Assembly: GCA_023213315.1 (NCBI GenBank)
Contig: JAKCPI010012453.1
Span: 1-64,000 of the forward strand
Reading direction: 5' to 3'
From: Euborellia annulipes
Taxonomy: Eukaryota; Arthropoda; Insecta; Dermaptera; Anisolabididae
Length of the DNA stretch: 64,000 bases
Both the position numbers and the translations under genes were made by a program. The notes under the pieces were generated by a model. The model had not been told where the DNA came from. It did no database searches and was given only the letters and a program-made list of their open reading frames with translations. Below, piece by piece: positions 53,107-63,524 of this stretch (its first letter is position 1; every line of letters begins with the position of its first letter).

Positions 53107-54960
53107 ACATTAAAAGTATTTAATAAAAAAGAAAAATATAGCTTAATATAATTTTAATAATGTTAAAATGAAATTCTTCTATGATGGTTAGAAGCCAAAT
53201 CCCAAATCCTAGACAAGGTCTTTAATACTAATATTTGCTTTCGAATTTTTTGGCATGTGGGGCTATTTAGACCTGGCCATTATTTATTTAAATGAATTGA
53301 TAGTCAATTATAATTTAAATAAATTTTATAATAAATGTGTCTGGATTATGTGTATTAAATTAAATAAATTTCTGTATCGTTTTAAGTCTATTAGCATGGG
53401 CGTAACTACGGGATGCCTCCCCCCAGAAAGCTACTTGCCCCAAGAAAAATTGAGAAAATTTGGGGCTTTCCAGGCCCACCGGAGGATAGCTGGTCCCATG
53501 ACCCCCCCCCCCAAGCAAATGCCGAAAAGACTTAAAAATAAAGTAATTAGGCTAATTAATTATTACCCGTGAATTAGGTAGAAGGTTCTCAGCCTCTACT
53601 ATAACAAGGTAAGACTAAAAAAAATTATTAATATAAAATCCGCTTAGGGTTAAACAACTTGAAGAACTTTGAGAAAATAATGGTTTAAAAAATGTTTAAA
53701 TATTTTGAACTACATTCTCCTAAACTTATCCTAACTTTTATTCATTGATCAACTTCCTGTGAAATTACTTTTTAATTCTAAGCAATATCGAATTCCTCTC
53801 GAATTTTTTTTTTTATTTCAAACAAGTTTTTTCAATTTCCAATTCCAATTTTACTAATATTACCTAATTTGTTATTATAAAAGGGATGTCCTGGTAGAAA
53901 GGAGGTCGCTTAATTCCAATGTGTAAACTAATTTTTTTTTTTTTTTTTTAGATATCATTTTGAAGATGACATAGCAGCTATTAGATTACTCAAAGGCGAT
54001 CTTACCATACATAGAAGATCGATACTCGAGTATTTTTCTAAAATAGGCTAATTCTATAAATGAATAAATTAATATATTAAGTAGGCCTACTAGTGACAAT
54101 TTCAGAAAGAAATTCAAACTAACAAAGGATTCTAAATCAATTTCGATGTGAATAAATCAATTTTATATGATTATAAATTTGCTAGTCTCGTATAACGGCC
54201 TAGGCGGGAGACCTTCCTCTTTCATTCTATCTCAAAAGAAATTAGTGATTTTATAGATGCTCCAGTAATGTTAGCCCGCACATGGAGATTGCTATGAAAA
54301 AACTTGTAACCATACATTTGCTCTTCTAGCCTCAAGTGACTCAAATCTCAAGTATTCACAAGTTGTCAATGGCATAAATATATGAGATTTATGCGAGATG
54401 TTTCTAATAAATTGCTTTTGTTATAAAGAAAAATCTCCCAAGAGTTGATGGAATTATATATGGCTCCATATAAGAGAGGTTTAGAGGCTATAAATCGCAG
54501 GCATCCAAATAAAAATTCTTCCCATTGAAATAAGTATTATTAGTTCAAAAGAAAATTATAACAATAATAATAAATGAGTTTTAATTCATAGGATATAACA
54601 TTTCAAACAATTTGTTTTCGTTATATACTTTTTCTTTTGGTCCGACTTCGAACTTGGATTGGTTCCTTGTTCGGGATTTATTCGTTTTTATTTTGGCTGC
54701 TTTATAGTTTTTAAAAGATGCTTGAATTGAAGGAAAAATTAAAAAAAAAAAAAACCTTTGATATTATGTTAAAAGAAAGCATATAAAGAAAATGTATATA
54801 AAATTACAATAATGGCTTTGGTCAGCTGAGATTCATGAGTTCATTGCAATGGCTTTCTCTTCTTTTTTTCATATTTTTCAACACTTTCTTTCAGCTTTTC
54901 CTGAATTGATATTATCCCCAAACCAAAAAGAAAATTATATATTTGTATTGTTAAAGGGTT

Positions 54961-55202
54961 TTTTTTTTTTTTTTTTTAACACAAACTTTTTCTCATTCAC
55001 ACACAGATACACACAGTCTTTTCGGAAACTTAGACCATTTAAGACTTTAAAAGATACTCGTATGTTTAATATATCTCCAGGCATTCTCATTTAAGCCATT
55101 TGGTATCCAAATGGCTTAAATCATCGGACTGCCTGGGGTCCGAACCCGCGACTTTTGTTATACGAGGTTAGCACGCTAACCCTTACACCAAGACCCGAGG
55201 GC
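54961..55202 (-). repeat. tRNA-derived SINE, full length, 12-bp target duplication
   Basis: It is flanked by TGTTAAAGGGTT at 54949-54960 and 55203-55214. In minus orientation it has the head GCCCTCGGGTCTTGGTGTAA, a B-box-like inverse of GGGGTCCGAACCCGCGAC, the TTTAAGCCATTTGG palindrome, and a poly(A) tail seen as 17 or more T on the left. This copy defines the element at about 242 bp. Confidence 0.9.
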
Positions 55203-55265
55203 TGTTAAAGGGTTATAGTCTAAGGAAAAAAGTGTAAATAAAGTGTTTAATTTTTTTAAATTTGC

Positions 55266-55415
55266 CGGGGGGGGGGGGCTGGCAACGGAGAAGAGTTTCA
55301 GTCACCACAATCGTTGCAGTTAAGCAATGCCAAACCTGCGAAGGCTCGGGATTGGGAACCCCGAGCAATCAGTGGAACGCCTCTCAGTAGCCATCGATAC
55401 TATTGTATTTGAAAA
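55266..55415 (+). repeat. SINE-like repeat, possible 5S-derived head, copy 2
   Basis: It shares CTGGCAACGGAGAA, GTCACCACAATCGTTGC, TTAAGCAATGCCAA, GGCTCGGGATTGG, CCCCGAGC and CATCGATACT with 540-665. Confidence 0.45.
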
Positions 55416-57224
55416 TAAAGTGTTAAAATTTTTTTTAATTTCTTTTGGCTATATATATTAAATATTTCCGAATTTTAAATGGTTTTACAAATGAGATACA
55501 GAAAAAATTAAAAAAATATTAGTTAAAATCTTAATAAACGTTTGTTTTTGTTTCTGTTTCTTAATTTAAACAATAATTTTTTAATTAAATTTGCGTGTTT
55601 AATATTTCTTGATGAAATGAGCATTTATAAGTAGTTTTTAATTGTCCATTTCGAAGAGAAATGTGAATATTTGATGGCCACTAGGCCATCTCAAATGCTG
55701 CTATCAACTCCGATGAACATCTAGGCTAAGCACGTTTATTATTTGAGCGCTCATTCAAATTTCCACTCTCGAAAATATCAAGAGTCATATTTATATTTTA
55801 TATTTGCATATATATAAAGGTAAAGGTACGAATTATTTGTGTTAAGAAACAATGAGTTTATTCAAATTTTTTCGTTTAAATTCAAAAGAGAGGTTTTAAT
55901 TTAGAGAAATTAAAGAATTAAATAGAATAAAGTCATCTTTAAAATATATTTATTAAAATATAGTCAAATTATTGAAATTAAACACAGATGGTGAAATGTT
56001 TATTTTACTGTAAATAGCGAATTAATCTATAAAAACATCTGCTGTCAGATTGGGCTTTGGGAACGAGCTAATTCGTTATAATGTTTGGACAATTTAGTGA
56101 TATATCATTGGCGTGGCTATCATATCACAATTAGGAGTTTTTTCCTACCCTTCCACAAAGGATCACCTTTTTTTTTTTTTTTTTTTTTTTTTAAAACATT
56201 CACACTTTTTTCTCATTCACACTCACACTCACACACACATTCACACTGTCTTTTCGGCAGCTCAGGCCATATAAGACATTTACGATAACCGTTATTTATG
56301 AATTTATATATATTAGGGTCCAGGCATTTTTATTTAAGCCATCTGGTATCTAGATGGCTTAAATAAAATCATCGGACTGCCTGGGGTCCGAACCCGCGAC
56401 GCACAGTGGGCTGAAATAGGAAAAAAAGCGGCCATAATTCGAAAAAATGAACTTCAAAATATAAAAACAACGTTTTGCACACTAATAATAGACTATATGT
56501 GGACCTCAGGACAATAATTCATTTTTTTTTTACCCAACCCAAACCAGAGTTATAGAGCGCCAAAGTGGGCAAGAAAACTTACTAACTTTTCTTTGCGTTT
56601 TAAGTCGATATTCAGAAATTTTTTTTCATGTATTAATATTAATCCAATTTTAATGAATTTTTTTTTTAATCATAGATAAATTAATCTTCTTTCTGAATAT
56701 ATTTTTGTTTTTCTTGTATTTCAGTTATTTATTTTTAAATAAATTTTTTTTGTAAGTAAAAAAAAAAGCAATATAAATTTTTTCCAATTTCAAAAAAGTA
56801 TATGGGCATCCTCTTGCCTTCTAACAAACTCAATAGATTCTGAAACTAGAATACATGTAGAACATAATTGCATCGAAACTTTTTGCCCGATTTTGCCCAA
56901 AAAATTTTTATTAATTTTTTTATAAATAACTCGGCAGAAAAACAAGTGATTTCCCTCAAACCATATGAACTTCTCTCTGCTTTACAGATAATATTGAAAC
57001 GTGACAAAGGGCTGAAGGACAAAATAAAATCAGGCTATTATTAGAATGACCATAAAATTTGAAGGGGGGCCTCAAATTTTGTAATCTTTTGAAAAAATAA
57101 TCTATTAAAAGGGAATATTCAATATTTGAAAATTTCATTTTTTCTTGTTCATATTCTTATTAATATTATTGAAATAACTATATTATTTTTGTATACAAGT
57201 GATAAAGCCCCCTGGACCCCCTTA

Positions 57225-57430
57225 CATGCCTTCAGCGAGCAAATGCATCACATTTATTCTTGCTCACTGTTTGGAAATTTTGCAATTGCTCGACTTCGGC
57301 GGAAAATTTTAAAGTTTTAAATTTCTCTCAGTGACTCCACTTCCTCTGTCTCTGGCCAATCAGCGAGAGACAGTAGTAAACAGGAACATAAAATAGAAGT
57401 TAGTGGCTAGAATATTGTAATTTATTTTTT
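57225..57430 (+). repeat. Repeat family D, copy 1 (inside the Transib element)
   Basis: It shares GCGAGCAAATGCATCA, ATTTATTCTTGCTCA, CTCCACTTCCT, CCAATCAGCGAGAGA and GCGGCTAG/GTGGCTAG blocks with 63765-63925. Confidence 0.5.
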
Positions 57431-57569
57431 AGCAAATAATTTTTATTTAAGTATAATGTCAGAAACATAGAAGCCGACTCCAAGGGGCCCAAGGGGCTCG
57501 AGCCCCCTCCCCCCCCTTCCCCAATGTTGAGGGAAGAGAAAATAGTCATCTTTGTAATCAACAATCCAT

Positions 57570-57965
57570 TAAAATGTATATAAAGACATATTGCTTGTAA
57601 TTACCAAAAAAAAAAATATTTTTTGCTTCCTTCAGTAAGAGGTAGTTCACCCCATCTATATATTTTGTAAAAATAAATGACATTTTCGTAACGAGTGACC
57701 TTTAAAATGTATATAAAGACATATTGCTTGTAATTATCAAAGCAAAATTTTTTTAACACCTTGAGTAAGGGGTAGTTCACCCCATGTATGTTTTTAGTAA
57801 AAATAGATGACATCTTTGGAATCAGCATCCATTAAAATGTATATAAAGACGTATTGCTTGTAATTATCAAAAAAAATTTTTTTTTTGCTCCCTTCAGTAA
57901 GGGGTAGTTCACCCCATGTATGTTTTTTGTAAAAATAAATGTCATTTTTGTAAAACGCATATTTT
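57570..57965. repeat. Tandem repeat, about 3 copies of a 125-bp unit
   Basis: The unit contains AAAATGTATATAAAGACATA, TTGCTTGTAATTATCAA, GTAAGGGGTAGTTCACCCCA and AAAAATAAATGACAT. It recurs three times with moderate divergence. The GGGGTAG...CACCCC part can form a small hairpin in each unit. Confidence 0.8.
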
Positions 57966-58659
57966 TTTTGATTTTTTGACATGTCCCGAGTCGAAATCGA
58001 ACGCCTGGTTTGAACCTTTTAGTCCTGAATTCCCTTGTTATTTGATGGGATGTTATTTATTTACAATTTTGTGAAAGCCTACTGATTCTACCAGGAGAAT
58101 TAGAAGATTCAAACCAGTACTTGAACGCCTGGTTTGAACCTTTTAGTCCTCAATTCCTTTGTTATTTGATAGGATTAAAATTTGGTTAAAGCCTACTAAA
58201 CCTACCAGGAGAATTAGAAGGTTCAAACCAGTACTTGAACGCCTGGCTTGAACCTTGCAGTCTTCAATTGAGGACTAAAAGGTTCAAGCCAGGCGTTCGA
58301 TTTTGACTCGGGAAGTACTGGTTTGAACCTTCTAATCCTCTCGGGTAAAAATTAAAAACAGTGCGATCTCAGCGCCAAAGCTTTAATAGATGACCACCTT
58401 TCATTTTCTTTCATTCCTTGGATATTTGGATTTATTATCGATAAAAAAGAAGTAAGTTTTAAGATTTATTTTCATTTTTTTCATTAATTTTCTTTATTAT
58501 TATTAATTATTTTTATTAATTTAAGGGTCAACGTTATAAAAACAAGCCAAAACAAAATGATAAGGTTAGCTGTTATTTTTTATTTTTTATTTTTATTTTT
58601 TTATATATATGTTATCTTATATTCTATTTAATTTTTTCAATTATATTCATTATAAATTT

Positions 58660-58960
58660 TAGTTGTAAAAACACATTGGCCTGAAGAAGCCACTTTAATT
58701 TTAATAAATGAATACAAGGAACATTGGCCATTCATGTCATTTTGAAAGGTAAAAAGACAAATTAAAAAAGATTATAAATTTATAAAATTAATTTATATAT
58801 TTTTCACATTTCCAGAGAACTAAAAAGAAGTTCTTACTGAAAAGAAAAATATTTTTCCACATGTGATAGCTGATGGTATAGGCCTACAAATGTAGCCAAT
58901 GTAAAAATTAATGTGATTTATTTTAGAGATGGAAACTCATTTTTACATCCATATTTTCTT
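58660..58960 (+). pseudogene. Decayed SANT/Myb-like DNA-binding domain fragment
   Basis: The plus strand reads THWPEEATLILINEYKEHWP, the typical first helix of the SANT/Myb-like (trihelix) domain, then a stop. After an intron-like gap (CATTTCCAG) comes a frame-shifted stretch with TEKKNIFPHVIAD. Stops and frame changes show it is not functional. Such domains occur in PIF/Harbinger accessory proteins and host genes, so it may be captured sequence. Confidence 0.45.
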
Positions 58961-59154
58961 TAAACCAATTTCAGTAATGAATCTCCAGAAATATTGGAAT
59001 CGACACGAAGAGCATTTGGAATTTTTAAAATTTTTTAAATATATGTTATCTTATTCTCAAATTAAAGAAAATTGATATTTAAACAAAAAATATTTTATTT
59101 AAAGATTAATTTGATTTTCCTTTTATTTAAGAATTTAATTGTAGCGAAATGAAG

Positions 59155-59260
59155 AGCAAAACGTGAAGATCCATCAAAATCTCGACATCGAATTTTTGAC
59201 ATGAATCCAATACTTTCTCTCTATATATATTAACATATATAGATGTAAGAGAAAGTAAAA
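59155..59260 (+). repeat. Repeat family A, 3' end only
   Basis: It contains AAAACGTGAAGATCCATCAA, TCGACATCGAATTTTTGACA, AATCCAATACTTTCTC, a TA-rich stem and GTAAGAGAAAGTA, as in the 3' end of family A at 62480-62545. It lies inside the Transib element. Confidence 0.65.
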
Positions 59261-60373
59261 AATTTCGAATGTGGAGTGCCAAGTTGTATAAATTAGCAAA
59301 GAGGTATGCTTGTTTTTTGGCATTGAGAAAAATAACTTTTAGAGTGTTTTCTTCAAATATTTCGATGGCATTTAATAGGACTTCTTCATCAGCGGTGAAG
59401 TGCTATTAAATGTCTTTGCTAATCTAACAAAATTATCAGAACTTTTTTGTCACTCTGTATATATGTATATAAACAAATTTTAAATGAGAATTCATAGGCC
59501 TAAACTAGGATTCCAGCATTCAATACTGCTGGTCGTAATAGTAGATCTGGTAGACTTAAACTAGTATTTCGAATACCTGGTCTGAGTCTAAACATGTCAA
59601 AAAGGGACATAAGTAGACTTTTTAGAACCAAACCAGACTATCAAATTCCCATAGAAACCATGCTTTCAAATCCTAGTTTGATTCTGTTAAGTCTACTTAG
59701 ACAACAATTAGATTCTGAGGTTTTGTAGACTCAAACCAGGCGTTCGATTTCGACTCGGGGTGTTTTTCTTTATATTTCACACATCATAATTTTTTTTTCA
59801 ACTTTGTCAAGGGGTAATTTCAACCCCTTTTGGTAAAATATGAAAATATTGAAGGGTATAGTAGAACATATGATTATGTATGTATAGTTTTAATTTTGTA
59901 AAAATCCGCCCAAAAAAAGATAATTATGGCCGCTTTTTTTCGATTTCAGCCCACTGTGCGACGTTTGGTATATGAGGTTAGCACGCTAACCTCTACACCA
60001 CGCCCCGTGGGCACAAAGGATCACCTTTTCCAAAAATAATTAAATTAATAAATTATTGAAAAATACTCTTTTTTAGATGCTTTAGGCAAAAATATATGAT
60101 ATTCAAATTTTTTTAAGTTAAGTTTTTCCTATCCTAGCTTAGATTTTTGACTACCCCTACGAAACATGGCCGGTCAAAATTTTTTAACATTTTTAGGATT
60201 TTTTTTTTTAGCTTTAGGCAAAGTCTCGCATACTGTCCATTTGTACTTTTTTGAGCGCCTCTTAGAAGTTTTACATAAATTATTTATTTTTATATAGTGA
60301 AAATCTAACAAAAATTAATGCATTTAATTTTATGAATGATTTATTTCATTGAAAAAAAGAATAAACACATTAT

Positions 60374-60714
60374 CAGGTCTATTCTCTAAGCAAAAACGTA
60401 AACTTTTATTTCTCCAAGCAAAAACGTTTACTTACGTTTACGTTAACTTTTAACATGTGTAAACAAAATTAATTCATTTTAACGCTTTCTTGCTTCAAAT
60501 AGCTATTCTGTAAACAACAATTTTAAAGCCAAAGCGTTAACATTTAGTAAATAGTGTTAAAAATTATTGCCATGTTTAGGGGGCCTTTAATATTTTAATG
60601 TCTATTTAAAATAAAAATGGCATCCTTAACCTAAAAAGTAAGGTTATGATTTTGTTAGCTTTGAAATAAAGGCAACATGTTAACGTCGCTGTTAAAACTT
60701 TGTTTAGGGAATAG
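60374..60714 (+). repeat. Repeat family C, copy 2 (one end)
   Basis: It starts CAGGTCTATTCTCTAAGCAA and contains GTTATGATTTTGTTAGCTTT and TGTTAACGTCGCTGTTAAAA, as in 49909-50318. The other end is cut at the SINE that follows. Confidence 0.5.
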
Positions 60715-60825
60715 CATTTTTTTTTTTAACACTCACACTTTTTTCCCATTCACACACACATACGCACAGTCTTTTCGGCAACCTAGGCCATATAAGACTT
60801 TATACGATAACCAGTTGGTACCAAA
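60715..60825 (-). repeat. tRNA-derived SINE, 3' part
   Basis: Plus-strand order: T tract, AACACTCACACTTTTTTCCC, ATTCACACACACATACGCAC, AGTCTTTTCGGCAACCTAGG, CCATATAAGACTTTATACGA. The head is missing. It is inserted in the family C repeat. Confidence 0.65.
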
Positions 60826-61252
60826 GGCAGCCTGCACCCTTTGTTTTTTTAAAAAAAAAAAAAAAAAAGAGAAGACATTAGCTTTACATGGCTGGGGTCT
60901 CGGGTTTGCTTGGTGTTGTAATGGCCTTAGATGCCTAAAAATACCTTTAAAAAAAAATTTAATTTACTGATTGGGTGAATTTTAATAACGGCTCATTTCA
61001 TATTCTTTAACCCGGTAAGTAACTTTGATTAGACATAGCTGAGCTGGTCTAGTCGTTTTTCTGGATATTAAGAGATTAAATTCAGATATATCACGATTAT
61101 CACTTATGATAAGTCATTTAAATGTCTTGGTTCGTTACATGTTGATTTTAATTTTTTTTTTTTTTTTTTTTTTTTAATTCAAAAGAAAATATAATAATCA
61201 CGTATTTTATTATAAATAAATAAAAAGTTAATATAAAGTTTCTAAATCAAAA

Positions 61253-61420
61253 ATGAGAGATGAGATGGATCGTTTTAGAAATGGATATAATGAATTAGAA
61301 AAGATAATCGAACATTTTCACAAACTTCGTGACCTCTTGTTTCCTTCTTTAGCTGTTCTAGAGCTAAAAGAAAAATTGATTGGCTTTTCTGCCGACACTC
61401 CTGCCACCAAACCCAAAAAA
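61253..61420 (+). other. Short coding-like open frame of unknown status
   Basis: From an ATG at 61253 the frame gives MRDEMDRFRNGYNELEKI, then EHFHKLRDLLFPSLAVLELK. This is a charged, heptad-like pattern suggesting a coiled coil. It ends in a poly(A)-like tract at 61418-61441. It could be a first exon, a processed-gene fragment, or chance. No splice partner was found. Confidence 0.25.
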
Positions 61421-62035
61421 AAAAAAAAAAAAAAAAAAAAAACACACACCTATACTTCTTTTGCGATTAGATTTATAGGACTTGGAAAGTGATTATAGTG
61501 AATAGATTGGATTAATTGTTTTGATTAGAATGAATGGAAAGTTCACGGTCAAGGTGAAGTAAGTTAAACGTTGATCATTCCCGATCTCTAATGATTGTTC
61601 GAAATGAATTAAATTCCAAGTTTAATTAAGCCAGCATCTGTCAGCAAATTTTGAATAATGTTAGAGATTAAATACTCCTATTCCTAACTTCTATCTAACT
61701 TTTCTATAACACGCGAGAGGATAAAAGCATTGGCTAATTATATAAAGACTTAAGGCCAAGTTCAAAGTTATATTTTAATATAACTTATAAAATTTTAGAA
61801 ATGAAATAATAATTAATCAAAAAATAAAGTAGGGAAAGAAAACTTTTTTCATTAAAAAAAAAATAGATAAACTAATTTAATTTGACCTTAAATATGTTTT
61901 TTATATAATTTCCTGTAATATAAAAAAGTATTTTGTTTAATATGTAAGTAGCCTATACTTATTAAAATAAAATTATTTATATCCTGGACATTTTGAAAAT
62001 AAATAATTCATAAATTGAATAATTTTTTTCAAATA

Positions 62036-62546
62036 AAAATCTCATGTGACTGGTCGCTCAGCACACAACTCTCTCTGACCTTCGATAATCGAAAGTTGTG
62101 TTCTGTGCTTGTCACACCAGATTTTTGTGTCGACACATATTTAGTTTCGGACAGAAGGATACATTTGAATTTAAGATTTAAAATATATATTCATGGGAAA
62201 ATATGGGGGCTATATTTTGTTACCATGGCAACCATTTCTCCTATATTTTCTATAAAGTACAAGAGGAGAGTGGTCTTCAGAAGATTTAAATGGCAAAATG
62301 AGAATATACATTTTAAAGAGCATCTTAAAAATTTTCACGTTTAAGAGTGGTGCCTAACTTAAATATAAAATTTCAACCTCGTAGCTCAATTCCATCATGC
62401 TTAAAATTGAGCACACACACACAAAAGACAGACCATCTCGCGAAAACCACTTTTTTGGATTCAGGGAACCTTAAAACGTGTATATACATCAAAATCTCGA
62501 CATCGAATTTTTGACATGAATCCAATACTTTCTCTCTATATATATA
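62036..62546 (+). repeat. Repeat family A, copy 4
   Basis: The hairpin at 62041-62124 carries GTGACTGGTCGC...GTCACACCAG. The body has TTTAGTTTCGGACAGAAGGA, TGTTACCATGGCAACC, CAAAATGAGAATATACATTT, TTAAATATAAAATTTCAACC, ACAGACC, TTTTTTGGATTCAGGG and TCGACATCGAATTTTTGACA. It ends AATACTTTCTCTCTATATAT before a C-tract. Confidence 0.7.
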
Positions 62547-62701
62547 TACCCCACCCCCCCCCCCCTCGGAACTCTGAATACTTTATATTACTTTTTTTTT
62601 AGTATTCTCGGCATCTTAGATGTTATAGGCTTTGGATGATAGTCATAATAATAACGATATAAGTTTATACAGCAAATAATAATAATAATGATATAAATAG
62701 A

Positions 62702-62840
62702 GGTCCAGGCACATTCATTTATATCATTTGTATCCAAATTATTTAAATAAACATTCACCGAAAAGCCTGGGATCCGAACGCACGGACTTTATGAGGTTTT
62801 CAATAAAGACATTTGTCACATCTCTAACCTCTCGAGCACG
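62702..62840 (-). repeat. tRNA-derived SINE fragment, AGGCACATT subfamily
   Basis: It matches 23069-23215: AGGCACATTCATTTATATCA, GTATCCAAATTATTTAAATA and GCCTGGGATCCGAACGC. The head region is diverged. Confidence 0.55.
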
Positions 62841-63524
62841 AAGGGAGGGGAAGCTGAATCGTTTAGATCATAATAATTAAATCATCAATAAATATAACTT
62901 TAAAATTATTTTTATATTATTTCGATGCTTTTTCATTTGCTAAATGTTAAACAATTAAAGGTTAAATTATTCGCAACTTTCAGTTCAATGTTATCTTGAT
63001 TTAATTCCTTTAGCTTTTAATATTTTAATAAGGTATTATATAATTCTATACAAAGGCTATTTATGAGTACGCCAGAAGGAATAATTAATTACAAAAGGTC
63101 ATTTCATATCATTGAAAAAACTTTCAATATAGCAGAATACAAACCAAACAGCTTATGCTTTAGTTAGTTTTGAAATGTTTGCTTAATTCGCTGTTCAGAG
63201 AAATGCCTATCCACAGGCTTTTTTTATAATAAAAACAAACAGAGATGATTTATATGGTATAGATCAATCATAAAGAGTTTAAATGAAAATATTTATGAAA
63301 TATGAACAGGAAAATTTATTTTATTTAGATATAAATTTACTACTCGTAGTAAGTGTTATATGAAAAATAAAAATTTTTTTTTGGCAAAATATTTAGCATA
63401 ACGATAAGTAAAATTAGGAAATAAAATGGATCAAAGGGGTTTTAATATTTGTTTTTGGCAGAATATTCTCTCCCCTCTCTTAGGAACGAATTAGACCGTA
63501 TCAAATTTTTTACTTTCTTTTAAT

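Larger units (their letters stand above)
57975..59760. repeat. Subterminal inverted repeats inside the Transib element
   Basis: CCCGAGTCGAAATCGAACGC at the left and GCGTTCGATTTCGACTCGGG at the right are exact reverse complements and continue into CTGGTTTGA/TCAAACCAG. An internal copy lies at 58280-58310. Between 57990 and 58310 a unit of about 113 bp (CGCCTGGTTTGAACC, TTTTAGTCCT, CCAGGAGAATTAGAAG) repeats in both orientations. This may be a second nested element or part of the Transib interior. Confidence 0.65.
56402..59958. mobile_element. Transib-type DNA transposon, 3557 bp, non-autonomous
   Basis: The inverted ends start CACAGTGGGCTGAAAT and continue GAAAAAAAGCGGCCATAATT, about 37 bp with one indel and one mismatch. 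The flanking duplication is CGACG (56397-56401 and 59959-59963), matching the 5-bp, CGNCG-like target of Transib. CACAGTG is also the V(D)J signal heptamer; Transib is the family related to RAG1. No Transib transposase is visible. The interior holds tandem repeats, subterminal inverted repeats, part of a family A repeat and a decayed SANT-like fragment. Confidence 0.8.
56171..60011 (-). repeat. tRNA-derived SINE split by the Transib-type element
   Basis: The 3' part is 56171-56401 and the 5' head is 59959-60011. The outer flanks CACAAAGGATCACC at 56154-56167 and 60012-60025 are the SINE's own target duplication. Removing 56402-59958 and one CGACG rejoins a normal SINE, so the order of events is SINE first, then the DNA transposon. 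Confidence 0.88.
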
